Below, piece by piece: positions 7,884 through 17,523 of a stretch of 64,000 bases of DNA; position 1 is the stretch's first letter; every line of letters begins with the position of its first letter. The stretch comes from JACOMY01 sp046233115 (GTDB lineage Bacteria; Pseudomonadota; Alphaproteobacteria; Kiloniellales; JACOMY01). The DNA lies in contig JBJXHM010000010.1 of assembly GCA_046233115.1 (NCBI GenBank), positions 186,001-250,000 of the forward strand. Reading direction: 5' to 3'. The position numbers were made by a program, and so were the translations under genes. Below the pieces are notes generated by a model. It saw only the letters and a program-made list of their open reading frames with translations. It ran no database searches and was not told the DNA's origin.

Positions 7884-9608
7884 ATGAGCATCCTCGAACT
7901 CCGCAACTGCTCCAAGGGCTTCGGCGAGGGCGCCGGGCGCAAGGAGGTGCTGAAGGCGATCGACCTCACAGTCCGCGAGGGCGAGTTCGTCGCGATCCTG
8001 GGCTTCTCCGGCACCGGCAAGTCGACCCTGATCAACCTGCTGGCCGGCCTGGTGCTGCCCGACAGCGGCGATGCGCTCTTCAAGGGGGCGCCGATCCAGG
8101 GGCCGGGCCCCGAGCGCGGCCTGGTCTTCCAGTCCTACTCGCTGATGCCCTGGCTCACCGTCACCGGCAACGTGCTGCTGGCAGTCGACGCCGTGCACCG
8201 CGACAAGTCCAAGGCGGAACGGGCCGAGATCGCCCGGCACTACATCGCCATGGTCGGCCTCGGCCACGCCGCCCAGCGCCGCCCGGCGGAGCTCTCCGGC
8301 GGTATGCGCCAGCGCGTGGCGGTGGCCCGGGCTCTGGCCCTCAACCCCGAGGTGCTGCTGCTGGATGAGCCGCTCTCGGCACTGGACGCGCTCACCCGCG
8401 CCAACCTGCAGGACGAGATCGAGCGGATCTGGGAGGCCGAGCGCAAGACGGTGGTGCTGATCACCAACGACGTTGACGAGGCCATCCTGCTGGCCGACCG
8501 CATCGTCGCGCTCAACCCCGACGGAACCCTGGGCCGGCAGTTCGAGGTGACGATCCCGCGCCGGCGCGACCGCACCGCCCTCAACCACGACGAGGCCTTC
8601 AAGAGCCTGCGCCAGGAGGTGACCTCCTACCTGATGGACGTCGGCATCGCCGCCAAGGTCGAAGAGACGCGGATCCTGCCCGACGTCACCCCGATCCACG
8701 GCACGCCCAAGGCCTATGCCGAGGCGGCGGGGACCGACGGGCGCCAGGAGGGACACCAGGACGAGCGCTACCTGCTGTTCTCGCAGCTCCACAAGATCTA
8801 CCCCACGCCGAAGGGGCCGCTGACCGTGGTCGAGGACTTTGAGCTCTCCATGCGCAAGGGCGAGTTCGTCTCGCTGATCGGCCATTCCGGCTGCGGCAAG
8901 TCCACGGTGTTGACCATGACCGCCGGCCTCAACGACATCTCCAAGGGGGCGATCGTGCTGGACGGCAAGCATGTCACCGAGGCCGACCCCGAGCGCGCCG
9001 TGGTGTTCCAGTCGCCCTCGCTCTTCCCCTGGCTCACCGCCCGCGAGAATGTCGCGGTCGGCGCCGACCGGGTCTATCCCAGGGCGAGCCAGGCCGAGCG
9101 CCAGGACGTGGTCGACTACTACCTGGAGCGGGTCGGCCTGGCCGACGCCGCCGACCGGCCGGCCTCGGAGCTCTCCAATGGCATGAAGCAGAGGGTCGGC
9201 ATCGCCCGCGCCTTCGCGCTCTCGCCCAAGCTGCTGCTGCTCGACGAGCCCTTCGGGATGCTCGACAGCCTGACCCGTTGGGAGCTGCAGGAGGTGCTGA
9301 TGGAGGTCTGGTCGCGCACCAAGGTCACCGCCGTTTGCGTCACCCACGACGTCGACGAGGCGATCCTGCTGGCCGACCGGGTGGTGATGATGACCAACGG
9401 GCCCAGGGCACGGATCGGCAAGATCATGCAGGTCGACCTGCCCCGCCCGCGCACCCGCAAGGCGCTGCTCGAACACCCCGACTACTACCTCTACCGCGAG
9501 CAGCTTCTGAGCTTTCTCGAGGAGTACGAAACCGGCGCCACGGCAAAGACTCCCGGCGCCAAATCCCCCGCGGACGAGGCCAAGGCCAAGCGCAAGGAGG
9601 CCGCATGA
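7884..9608 (+). CDS. Nitrate ABC transporter ATPase, two ATPase domains fused (NrtC/NrtD-like)
   Basis: 574-residue protein with two complete ABC ATPase domains, energising the NrtAB transporter. Domain 1: Walker A GFSGTGKST (about 40-48), signature LSGGM (138), Walker B VLLLDEP (157-163). Domain 2: Walker A GHSGCGKST (333-341), signature LSNGM (430), Walker B LLLLDEP (450-456), H-loop THDVDEA (His488). In domain 1 the H-loop reads TNDVDEA, with Asn195 where His is standard, so the two ATP sites are probably unequal. Two separate polypeptides (NrtC and NrtD) do this job in cyanobacteria. Starts four bases after nrtB, and its stop overlaps the next start (ATGATG). Confidence 0.93.
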   Translation: MSILELRNCSKGFGEGAGRKEVLKAIDLTVREGEFVAILGFSGTGKSTLINLLAGLVLPDSGDALFKGAPIQGPGPERGLVFQSYSLMPWLTVTGNVLLAVDAVHRDKSKAERAEIARHYIAMVGLGHAAQRRPAELSGGMRQRVAVARALALNPEVLLLDEPLSALDALTRANLQDEIERIWEAERKTVVLITNDVDEAILLADRIVALNPDGTLGRQFEVTIPRRRDRTALNHDEAFKSLRQEVTSYLMDVGIAAKVEETRILPDVTPIHGTPKAYAEAAGTDGRQEGHQDERYLLFSQLHKIYPTPKGPLTVVEDFELSMRKGEFVSLIGHSGCGKSTVLTMTAGLNDISKGAIVLDGKHVTEADPERAVVFQSPSLFPWLTARENVAVGADRVYPRASQAERQDVVDYYLERVGLADAADRPASELSNGMKQRVGIARAFALSPKLLLLDEPFGMLDSLTRWELQEVLMEVWSRTKVTAVCVTHDVDEAILLADRVVMMTNGPRARIGKIMQVDLPRPRTRKALLEHPDYYLYREQLLSFLEEYETGATAKTPGAKSPADEAKAKRKEAA

Positions 9609-10573
9609 TGTTGCAAGAGATCGACGGCGGCAAGACGGGCGCCGAGCCCCGCCGCACCTTCATCGAAGTCACCGAGGTCTGGGTTCCCGACCAGGAGGGC
9701 GAGCGCCTCACCCTGGCCGAGGGGATCTACGGCAGCCTCCACAGCTTCGCCACCGCCAGCGCCGAAGAGAGCTTCGTCAAGGGCGAGGGCCTGCCGGGCA
9801 AGGCCTGGGCCGAGGCCCGACCGGTGATCCTCAAGGGCTTCCGCGGCTCCTACTTCAAGCGCACCGAGGCCGCCGAAGCAGTGGGGCTCACCACCGCGGT
9901 CGCGATCCCGGTCTTCGCCGGTGAACGGTTGAAGGCTGTGCTGGTCTTCCTCTGCGCCGACGATGAGCAGCGCACCGGCGCCATCGAGGTCTGGCGTGCC
10001 GGCGAGGGGCCCGCCGCGGTCCTGCACCTGGACGACGGCTACTTCGGGGCCGCCAAGCACTTCGCGTGGGTCTCGCAACACACCCAGTTCCCGCGTGGAC
10101 AGGGCCTGCCGGGCGGCGTCTGGGCCGCCGGTGCGCCGATGCTGCTGCGCGACCTGGGCGGCGCCTATCGCTTCATCCGCTCCGAGAGCGCCGGCCAGGC
10201 CGGCCTCACCACCGGGCTCGGCCTGCCGATCCCGGTGCCCGGCGAGGAGGTCTACGTGCTGACCCTGCTGTCGGCCCGCGGCACCCCGATCGCCCGGCGC
10301 TTCGAGCTGTGGGAAGCGCGGCACGGCCGGGCCGGCAAGCCGAGCGACGTGGTGCTGATCGACGGGCTCTGCGAGCGCGAAGGCGCGCTCTGGGGCACGC
10401 CGCGCAGCATCGGCGCCTGGCAGGGCCAGATCGGCCGCGTGGTCGCGACCGGCGTCCCAGTCGCCGCCGCCGGCGGCAAGGCCCCTGGCCTGCCGGCCGA
10501 CTATCAAGCGGTCGTCGCCCTGCCGATCCACCGCGGCCACGAACTGGCGCATGTCGCCGCCTGGTACTTCTGA
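9605..10573 (+). CDS. GAF-repeat protein of unknown function in the nitrate operon
   Basis: 322 residues with no assigned function. Internal repeats are visible. EGLPGKAWAEARPVIL (about 61-76) is echoed by QGLPGGVWAAGAPMLL (166-181). Each is followed by an aromatic/arginine stretch and then GLTTAVAIPVF (94-104) and GLTTGLGLPIP (200-210). A third, weaker copy runs from about 273 to 309 (QIGRVVATGVPVA, then VVALPI). This is the GAF-domain pattern, suggesting a small-molecule sensor or scaffold. There is no signal peptide, membrane segment, HTH or kinase domain. Start at the ATG overlapping the nrtC/D stop; a second ATG follows at once. Its place between transporter and nitrite reductase suggests a regulatory or nitrate/nitrite-sensing role, which is inference. 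Confidence 0.85.
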   Translation: MMLQEIDGGKTGAEPRRTFIEVTEVWVPDQEGERLTLAEGIYGSLHSFATASAEESFVKGEGLPGKAWAEARPVILKGFRGSYFKRTEAAEAVGLTTAVAIPVFAGERLKAVLVFLCADDEQRTGAIEVWRAGEGPAAVLHLDDGYFGAAKHFAWVSQHTQFPRGQGLPGGVWAAGAPMLLRDLGGAYRFIRSESAGQAGLTTGLGLPIPVPGEEVYVLTLLSARGTPIARRFELWEARHGRAGKPSDVVLIDGLCEREGALWGTPRSIGAWQGQIGRVVATGVPVAAAGGKAPGLPADYQAVVALPIHRGHELAHVAAWYF

Positions 10574-10589
10574 GCGGGAGTTCCGAAAC

Positions 10590-13031
10590 ATGACTCAGAA
10601 ACTGGTCGTCATCGGTGCCGGCATGGCCTCGGGCCGCATGCTGGAGCATCTCTTCGAGACCGCGCCCGCTGCCTACGAGGTGACCCTCTTCGGCTCCGAG
10701 CCGCGCGGCAACTACAACCGCATCATGCTCTCCCCGGTGCTCTCCGGCGAAAAGAGCTACGCCGAGATCGTGACCCACGACGCGGCCTGGTACGCGGAGC
10801 ACGGGGTCGCCTGCCGCTTTGGCGAGACGGTCACCGCGATCGACCGCGAGCGCAAGGTGGTGATCTCCGCCAAGGGCGAGACTCCCTACGACCGCCTGGT
10901 GATCGCCACCGGCTCGCTGCCCTTCATCATCCCGGTGCCGGGCCACGACCTGCCGGGCGTGGTCACCTACCGCGACCTGGACGACACCGAGGCGCTGATC
11001 GAGGCCGCCTCGACCCCCGGTGCCCATGCCGTGGTGATCGGCGGCGGCCTCTTGGGCCTGGAGGCCGCCGCCGGCCTCCGGCTGCGGGGCATGGAGGTGA
11101 CCGTGCTGCACCTCATGCCGCACCTGATGGAGCGCCAGCTCGACCCGGCGGCCGGCTACCTGCTGCAGAAGGCGCTGGAGAACCGCGGCATCCACGTGCA
11201 TTGCGGCGCCAACACCAAGGAAATCCTGGGCAGCGAGCGGGTCGAGGGGGTGCTACTCGACGACGGCACCACCTATCGGGCCGACGTGGTATGCATGGCC
11301 GTCGGCATCCGCCCGGCCGTCGGGCTGGGCAAGGAGGCCGGCCTCGCCTGCGGACGCGGCATCGTGGTCAGCGACAGCATGGTCACGTCCGATCCCGGGA
11401 TCCTGGCGCTGGGCGAGTGCGCCGAGCATCGCGGCCTCTGCTACGGCCTGGTCGCCCCGCTCTACGACATGGCCAAGGTCGCGGCCGCCACCCTGGCGGG
11501 CGAAGAGGCCGCCTACGCCGGCTCCTTCACCTCGACCAAGCTGAAGGTGACTGGCGTCGATCTCTTCTCCGCCGGCGATTTCGCCGAGGGGCCGGACCGC
11601 GAGGAGATCGTGTTCCGCGATCCCGCACGCGGCGTCTACAAACGCCTGGTGATCGAGGGCGAGCGCCTGGTCGGTGCCGTCATGTACGGCGACACCGCCG
11701 ACGGCAACTGGTTCTTCGGCCACGTGAAGGACAGGACCGACATCTCGGACCTGCGGGACACCCTGATCTTCGGCCCGGCCTTCGCAGGGGGTACCCCGCT
11801 GGACCCTATGGCGGCCGTTGCAGCCTTGCCGGATGAGGCAGAGGTCTGCGGCTGCAACGGCGTCTGCAAGAGCACCATCACCACCGCCATCGCCGGCGGC
11901 GCGACCTCGCTCGACGAGGTCAGGGCGATGACCAAGGCCTCCTCTTCCTGCGGCACCTGCACCGGCCTGGTGGAGCAACTGCTGACCGTGACCCTGGGCG
12001 AGGCCTACGCGGCACCGGCGGCCAAGCCGATCTGCGGCTGCACCGACCTCACCCACGAGGACGTGCGGCGCCTGATCAAGGCCCGCGCGCTGACCTCGAT
12101 GGCCGCGGTGATGCAGGAGTGCGGCTGGAAAACCTCCTGCGGCTGTCACCACTGCCGGCCGGCGCTGAATTACTACCTGCTGGCCGACTGGCCGGAGCTC
12201 TACCGCGACGACCCGCAGAGCCGCTTCGTCAACGAGCGCAACCACGCCAACATCCAGAAGGACGGCACCTTCAGCGTCGTACCCCGCATGTGGGGCGGGC
12301 TCACCAACGCCCGCGAGCTGCGCGCCATCGCCGACGCGGCGGAGAAGTACCGGGTGCCGACCGTCAAGGTGACCGGCGGCCAGCGCATCGACCTCTTGGG
12401 CGTGAAGAAGGAGGACCTGCCGGCGATCTGGGCCGACCTCAACGCGGCCGGCCTGGTCTCGGGCCACGCCTATGCCAAGGGCCTGCGCACGGTGAAGACC
12501 TGCGTCGGCACCGACCACTGCCGCTTCGGCACCCAGGATTCGACCGGGCTCGGCGTCAAGCTGGAGCAGATGCTCTGGGGCTCCTGGACGCCGCACAAGG
12601 TGAAGCTGGCGGTCTCCGGCTGCCCGCGCAACTGCGCCGAAGCGACCTGCAAGGACCTGGGCGTGGTCTGCGTCGATTCCGGCTACGAGATCGGGGTCGG
12701 CGGGGCGGCCGGCATGGAGGTCAAGGCGACCGAGCCGCTGGCCAAGGTGGCGAGCGAGGCCGAGGTCCTGGAGATCTCTGCCGCCTTCGTCCAGCTCTAC
12801 CGCGAGAACGCCAAGTACCTCGACCGGCCCTACAAGTGGATCGCCAAGGTCGGGCTCGACTGGGTGCAAGCGCAGGTGGTCGACGACCTGGAGAACCGCA
12901 AGGCCCTGGTCGAACGCTTCGACCTCTCGCAACGCATCTACCAGAAGGACCCTTGGGCCGAGGAACGAAAGCCGGACGCACGACGGGCCTACCAGCCCAT
13001 CGCGGATCTGACCCGGGAGGCAGCGGAATGA
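10590..13031 (+). CDS. nirB: NirB, NAD(P)H-dependent assimilatory nitrite reductase large subunit
   Basis: Reduces nitrite to ammonium with six electrons. In order: FAD domain (LVVIGAGMASGRMLEH), NAD(P) domain (VVIGGGLLGLEAAAGLR), two BFD-like [2Fe-2S] cysteine regions (CGCNGVCKS with CGTC; CGCTDLTHEDV with CGCHHC), then the sulfite/nitrite reductase half with the siroheme-[4Fe-4S] cysteines TCVGTDHCRFG and SGCPRNCAEATC. 813 residues from ATG 10590, preceded by GCGGGAG; the frame opens 13 codons earlier inside the GAF gene. Followed by nirD with an ATGA overlap. Siroheme is supplied by cysG in the same operon. Confidence 0.97.
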   Translation: MTQKLVVIGAGMASGRMLEHLFETAPAAYEVTLFGSEPRGNYNRIMLSPVLSGEKSYAEIVTHDAAWYAEHGVACRFGETVTAIDRERKVVISAKGETPYDRLVIATGSLPFIIPVPGHDLPGVVTYRDLDDTEALIEAASTPGAHAVVIGGGLLGLEAAAGLRLRGMEVTVLHLMPHLMERQLDPAAGYLLQKALENRGIHVHCGANTKEILGSERVEGVLLDDGTTYRADVVCMAVGIRPAVGLGKEAGLACGRGIVVSDSMVTSDPGILALGECAEHRGLCYGLVAPLYDMAKVAAATLAGEEAAYAGSFTSTKLKVTGVDLFSAGDFAEGPDREEIVFRDPARGVYKRLVIEGERLVGAVMYGDTADGNWFFGHVKDRTDISDLRDTLIFGPAFAGGTPLDPMAAVAALPDEAEVCGCNGVCKSTITTAIAGGATSLDEVRAMTKASSSCGTCTGLVEQLLTVTLGEAYAAPAAKPICGCTDLTHEDVRRLIKARALTSMAAVMQECGWKTSCGCHHCRPALNYYLLADWPELYRDDPQSRFVNERNHANIQKDGTFSVVPRMWGGLTNARELRAIADAAEKYRVPTVKVTGGQRIDLLGVKKEDLPAIWADLNAAGLVSGHAYAKGLRTVKTCVGTDHCRFGTQDSTGLGVKLEQMLWGSWTPHKVKLAVSGCPRNCAEATCKDLGVVCVDSGYEIGVGGAAGMEVKATEPLAKVASEAEVLEISAAFVQLYRENAKYLDRPYKWIAKVGLDWVQAQVVDDLENRKALVERFDLSQRIYQKDPWAEERKPDARRAYQPIADLTREAAE

Positions 13032-13372
13032 CCAGTCAGGATCAGTGGATCGAGGTCGGCACGCTGGCCGACATTCCGGTGCGCGGTGCGCGCGTGGTCA
13101 AGACGGCCGAGGGCTGCGTCGCCCTCTTCCGCACTGCGGAGGACGAGGTCTTCGCGCTGGACGACCGCTGTCCGCACCGCAAGGGGCCTCTGTCCGACGG
13201 CATCGTGCACGGCCGGTCGGTGACCTGCCCTCTGCACAGCTGGGTGATCTCGCTGGAGGACGGACAGGCCCAGGGCGCCGACAGCGGTGCGGTGCGCAGC
13301 CACGCCGTCAGGGTCGAGGCCGGCCGTCTCTTCCTCGAGACCGCCCGCCTCAGCGGCAGCGAGGCGGCATGA
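13028..13372 (+). CDS. nirD: NirD, nitrite reductase small subunit (Rieske type)
   Basis: 114-residue Rieske-fold partner of NirB. The [2Fe-2S] ligands are visible as CPHRKGPLSDG and CPLHSWVISLEDG, so this copy should bind a cluster; some NirD proteins lack these residues. Start ATG 13028 overlaps the nirB stop, and its own stop overlaps the nasA start, both as ATGA, indicating translational coupling. A longer reading frame exists upstream, but it is only nirB read in another frame. Confidence 0.95.
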   Translation: MTSQDQWIEVGTLADIPVRGARVVKTAEGCVALFRTAEDEVFALDDRCPHRKGPLSDGIVHGRSVTCPLHSWVISLEDGQAQGADSGAVRSHAVRVEAGRLFLETARLSGSEAA

Positions 13373-16041
13373 CCGCCCGGTCGCAGCGGACGGCGGCCGC
13401 CGCCGGCAGCAGCGTCCGCACCGCCTGCCCCTACTGCGGGGTCGGCTGCGGCGTGCTGGCCACCCCGGACGGGGCCGGCGGCGCCACCATTGCCGGCGAC
13501 CCGGAGCACCCCGCCAACTTCGGCCGGCTCTGCTCCAAGGGCTCGGCGCTGGGCGAGACCCTGGACCTGGAGGGCCGGCTGCTGCAGCCCCAGATCGCCG
13601 GTCGTCCGGCGAGCTGGGACCAGGCGCTGACCCTGGTGGCGGAACGCTTCTCCGCCGCGATCGCCGAACACGGCTCCGAGTCCGTCGCGATCTATGCCTC
13701 CGGCCAGCTCCTGACCGAGGACTACTACGTCGCCAACAAGCTGATGAAGGGCTTCTTCGGCTCGGCCAACATCGACACCAACTCCCGGCTCTGCATGGCC
13801 TCGACCGCGTCCGGGCAGAAGCGGGCGTTTGGCGGCGACGTGGTGCCCGGCACCTACGAGGACCTGGAGCAGGCCGACCTCCTGGTCCTGGTCGGCTCCA
13901 ACCTCGCCTGGTGCCACCCGGTACTCTACCAGCGCGTCGCCGCCGCCAAGGCGGCCCGGCCGGAGATGCGGGTGGTCACAGTCGATCCGCGCCGCACCGC
14001 CACCTCGGACCTGGCCGACCTGGAGCTGCCGCTGCAGCCGGGCTCCGACGTCGCCCTCTTCAACGGCCTGCTGGCGACGATCGAGGCTTCCGGCGCGATC
14101 GACCGCGCCTACGTCGCGGCCCACGTCAGCGGTCTGGAAGAGGCCCTGGCCGCGGCCCGGCAGGGCGGCCTCGCGGCGGTGGCCGGGACAACCGGCCTGT
14201 CGAAGGACCTGCTGCAACGCTTCTACGCGCTCTGGATCGGCAGCGAGCGGGTGGTCACGGTCTTCAGCCAGGGCGTGAACCAGTCCTCCTCCGGCACCGA
14301 CAAGGTCAATGCGATCCTGAACTGCCACCTGGCGACCGGCCGGATCGGCAAGCCCGGCACGGGACCCTTCTCGGTCACCGGCCAGCCTAACGCCATGGGC
14401 GGACGCGAGGTCGGCGGGCTGGCCAACACGCTGGCCTGCCACCTGGAGATCGAGACCGAGACGCACCGCCGGGCGGTCCAGGCCTTCTGGAAGGCACCAC
14501 GCATCTGCACCCGGCCGGGGCTGAAGGCGGTCGAGCTGTTCCGCGCCTGCGCCGAGGGCCGGATCAAGGCGCTCTGGATCCTCTCGACCAACCCGGCAGT
14601 CAGCCTGCCGGAGGCGGACGGCGTTCGCGATGCCATCGCCGCCTGCCCCTTCGTCGTGGTCTCCGACATCAACGCCCGGACCGACACGACGGCGCTGGCC
14701 GAGGTGCTGCTGCCGGCCACCGGCTGGGGCGAGAAGTCCGGCACGGTCACCAACTCCGAGCGCCGCATCTCGCGCCAGCGCGCCTTCCTGACGGCACCGG
14801 GCGAAGCGATGCCGGACTGGCGTATCCTCTGCGAGGTGGCCCGGCGGATGGGCTGGGGCGAGGCCTTCGCCTTCGAGAGCCCGGCCGCGATCTTCCGCGA
14901 GCATGCCGCCCTCTCCGCACTGGCGGCGAGCCTGGGGGGCAGCTTCGACATCGGCGCGCTGGCCGACCTCTCCGACGCCGGCTACGAGGCGCTGGCGCCG
15001 CGTCTCTGGCCGGCCGGCGCCGAGGGCGAGACCGAGCGCTTCTTCGCCGCGGGCGGCTTCTTCACCGCCGACGGTCGCGCCCGCGCCCTGGCGCTGACGC
15101 CCCGCCCGCCAGCCTGCCGGACCAGCGCCGACTATCCCCTGCGGCTGAACAGCGGTCGGGTGCGCGACCACTGGCACACCATGACTCGCACCGCCAAGAC
15201 GTCGCGGCTGACCCGGCACATGGCCGAGCCTTTCGCCGAGATCCACCCGCGCGACGCCGCCCGCGCCGGCATCGGACCGGCGGACCTGGTGGAGGTGACC
15301 AGCCCCTACGGCAGCGCCCTGCTGCGCGCATTGGTGACCGATCGTACCCAGGAAGGGGTGATCTTCGCGCCGATGCACTGGAGCGCACAGTGGGCAAGTC
15401 GCGGCCGGGTCGACAGCCTGATCGCGGCCGCCGTCGATCCCGTCTCGGGCCAGCCGGAGAGCAAGGCCTCTCCGGTCCGCATCGCCCGCTTCGCCGCAGC
15501 CTGGTACGGCTTTGCCGTCTCCGACCGCGAGATCCGGCCCGACAGTGCCTATTGGGCCCGCGCCAGGATCGAAGGCGGCTGGCAGGCCGAGCTGGCCGGC
15601 GCAGAGGAGCCGGAGGACTGGCTGGCCGAGGTACGCCGACTGCTGGACGCACCCGGGGCCGAGACCGTGAGCGCCTTCGATGCCAAGCGCGGTACGGTGC
15701 GCATCGCGCTGAGGGAGCAAGGCCGGATCACGGCCGCCTTCTTCGCCGCGCGCAGCCCGGTGGAGGTGGCCCGCAGCCACGTGATCGCGGCCCTGGCGCG
15801 GGGCGAATCGCCCCTGGACCTGCTGCCCGGTCGTCCCGGCGCCGACCGCCCCGACCCCGGTGCCACGGTCTGCACCTGCTTCGACGTCGGGGTGAACACC
15901 ATCCTCTCCGCCATCGAGAGCCGCAAGCTCGCCAGCGTCGAGGCCATCGGCGAGGCACTCAATGCTGGCTCCAACTGCGGCTCCTGCCGACCGGAGCTGC
16001 GCGGCCTGCTCGCCCGCGCCGCCGCCGCGGCAGCCGCCTGA
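13369..16041 (+). CDS. nasA: NasA, assimilatory nitrate reductase catalytic subunit
   Basis: Cytoplasmic molybdopterin enzyme reducing nitrate to nitrite. N-terminal [4Fe-4S] ligands CPYCGVGC with the fourth cysteine in LCSKGSALG; molybdopterin domain (YYVANKLMKGFFGSANIDTN, then LCMAST); molydopterin-dinucleotide-binding domain near the C-terminus (LRLNSGRVRDHWHTMTRT). A final BFD-like [2Fe-2S] domain has CTCFDVGVN and NCGSCRPEL (about residues 835-880), as in NADH- or ferredoxin-linked NasA types. 890 residues. No Tat signal, which agrees with an assimilatory role. Start overlaps nirD stop. No separate NasB-type electron-donor gene is nearby. Confidence 0.96.
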   Translation: MTARSQRTAAAAGSSVRTACPYCGVGCGVLATPDGAGGATIAGDPEHPANFGRLCSKGSALGETLDLEGRLLQPQIAGRPASWDQALTLVAERFSAAIAEHGSESVAIYASGQLLTEDYYVANKLMKGFFGSANIDTNSRLCMASTASGQKRAFGGDVVPGTYEDLEQADLLVLVGSNLAWCHPVLYQRVAAAKAARPEMRVVTVDPRRTATSDLADLELPLQPGSDVALFNGLLATIEASGAIDRAYVAAHVSGLEEALAAARQGGLAAVAGTTGLSKDLLQRFYALWIGSERVVTVFSQGVNQSSSGTDKVNAILNCHLATGRIGKPGTGPFSVTGQPNAMGGREVGGLANTLACHLEIETETHRRAVQAFWKAPRICTRPGLKAVELFRACAEGRIKALWILSTNPAVSLPEADGVRDAIAACPFVVVSDINARTDTTALAEVLLPATGWGEKSGTVTNSERRISRQRAFLTAPGEAMPDWRILCEVARRMGWGEAFAFESPAAIFREHAALSALAASLGGSFDIGALADLSDAGYEALAPRLWPAGAEGETERFFAAGGFFTADGRARALALTPRPPACRTSADYPLRLNSGRVRDHWHTMTRTAKTSRLTRHMAEPFAEIHPRDAARAGIGPADLVEVTSPYGSALLRALVTDRTQEGVIFAPMHWSAQWASRGRVDSLIAAAVDPVSGQPESKASPVRIARFAAAWYGFAVSDREIRPDSAYWARARIEGGWQAELAGAEEPEDWLAEVRRLLDAPGAETVSAFDAKRGTVRIALREQGRITAAFFAARSPVEVARSHVIAALARGESPLDLLPGRPGADRPDPGATVCTCFDVGVNTILSAIESRKLASVEAIGEALNAGSNCGSCRPELRGLLARAAAAAAA

Positions 16042-16084
16042 GTCCCCGATAGCCCCCCGGAACCCCGTGAAAGGAGACCCCGTG

Positions 16085-17482
16085 ATGAAGGCCTTCCCGA
16101 TGTTCCTGAAGACCAGCGGCCGCCGCATCGTCATCCTGGGCGAGGGCAGCGCGGCGGCAGCCAAGGCCCGGCTGGCGCTGAAGACCGATGCCGAGGTGAT
16201 CGTCGCCGCCGAACGGCCGGGACCGGAGCTGATCGCGCTGGAGGGCGTCGGCCTTGCCCTGCACCGCGGCCCGGTCGAGCGCGCGCTGCTGCAGGGCAGC
16301 CTCTTCGCCTTCATCGCCACCGGCTGCCGCGCCGCCGACGCCGCCCTGGCCGCACAGGCTCGTGACTGCGGCGTCCTGGTGAACGTGGTCGATGCCCCAG
16401 ACCTCTGCGACGCCACCACGCCCGCCCTGGTCGACCGCGATCCCGTGGTGGTCGCGATCGGCACCGAGGGCACGGCGCCAGTGCTGGCCCGCCAGATCAA
16501 GACCCGCATCGAGGCGCTGCTGGAGCCGAGCCTGGGCGAGCTGGCCGCCCTGGCCGGGCGCCTGCGAGGGTCCGCCCGCCGAGGCGTCACGGCGGAGCGC
16601 CGGCGCGGCTTCTGGTCCTGGGTCTTCTCCGGCGCGCCGCGCAGCGCGCATGCGCTCGGCTCCGCGCTGGAGGCACGGCGCATGATCGAGGCTGCCATCG
16701 CTATGGGCGGGTCGACGGACGAGGCCGAGCGGCGGAACCTGGTCAGCCTGGTCGGCGCCGGCCCCGGCAGCCGCGACCTGATCACCCTGCGCGGCGTGCA
16801 GCGCCTGCAGGAGGCCGACGTCATCCTCTACGACCGCCTGGTCGATCCGGAGCTGCTGGAACTGGCGCGGCGCGACGCAGAGCGCATCTATGTCGGCAAA
16901 GCGCCGGGCAGCACCGACTGGCCGCAGGAGCGGATCAACGCGCGCCTGGTCGAGGAGGCGCAGCGCGGTCGCCGGGTGGTGCGCCTCAAGTGCGGCGACC
17001 CCGGCATCTTCGCGCGTGGCGCAGAGGAGGCCGCCGCCCTGGACGCGGCCGGCATCGCCTGGGAGATCGTGCCCGGTGTCACCGCCGCCAGCGCCGCGGC
17101 CGCGGCCGGCGGCAGCTTCCTGACCGAGCGCGGCCAGACCGATGCGGTGGTGATGACGACCGGCCAGCTCCGCAAGGACGGCGGCATCCCGGACTGGGCG
17201 GGCCACCTGCGCCCCGGCACCACGCTCGCCGTCTACATGGGCGTCAGGACCGCCCCCGACATCCAGGCCCAGCTCCTGGCCGCCGGCATCGAGCCGGAGC
17301 TCGCCGTCGACCTGGTGAGCCACGCCGGCATGCCCTCCGAGCGCTTCGTCCGCACCACCCTGGGCGGGCTCGCCGCCACGGTCCGCCGCGAGAAGGTCGC
17401 CAACCCGGCGATGATCCTGCTGCGGCGCCCCAGCCAGCCAGCCCGGCAGCAGCAGCCGGACTTGCTGACAACGGCGGCCTAG
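16085..17482 (+). CDS. cysG: CysG, siroheme synthase
   Basis: Makes siroheme for nitrite reductase from uroporphyrinogen III. The N-terminal third is precorrin-2 dehydrogenase/ferrochelatase (RRIVILGEGSAAAAKARLAL; VVNVVDAPDLCDATTPALV-like region). The C-terminal part is uroporphyrinogen-III methyltransferase (VSLVGAGPGSRDLITLRG, YDRLVDPELL, RLKCGDPGIFARG, VPGVTAAS). 465 residues from ATG 16085, eight bases after AAGGAG; a GTG one codon earlier is possible. Last gene of the nitrate assimilation operon, 43 bases after nasA. Confidence 0.95.
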   Translation: MKAFPMFLKTSGRRIVILGEGSAAAAKARLALKTDAEVIVAAERPGPELIALEGVGLALHRGPVERALLQGSLFAFIATGCRAADAALAAQARDCGVLVNVVDAPDLCDATTPALVDRDPVVVAIGTEGTAPVLARQIKTRIEALLEPSLGELAALAGRLRGSARRGVTAERRRGFWSWVFSGAPRSAHALGSALEARRMIEAAIAMGGSTDEAERRNLVSLVGAGPGSRDLITLRGVQRLQEADVILYDRLVDPELLELARRDAERIYVGKAPGSTDWPQERINARLVEEAQRGRRVVRLKCGDPGIFARGAEEAAALDAAGIAWEIVPGVTAASAAAAAGGSFLTERGQTDAVVMTTGQLRKDGGIPDWAGHLRPGTTLAVYMGVRTAPDIQAQLLAAGIEPELAVDLVSHAGMPSERFVRTTLGGLAATVRREKVANPAMILLRRPSQPARQQQPDLLTTAA

Positions 17483-17523
17483 AGCAGAAAGAGTGCTACC
17501 CCCGTAACCGCTCGACTCTGCTA

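Noticed and set aside
13042..16824. Very long minus-strand open frame (over 1200 codons) opposite nasA and cysG, with similar long antisense frames elsewhere
   Set aside because: The translations are Arg/Ala/Gly-rich without family motifs and lie opposite well-recognised genes; high G+C at third positions removes stops on the other strand.
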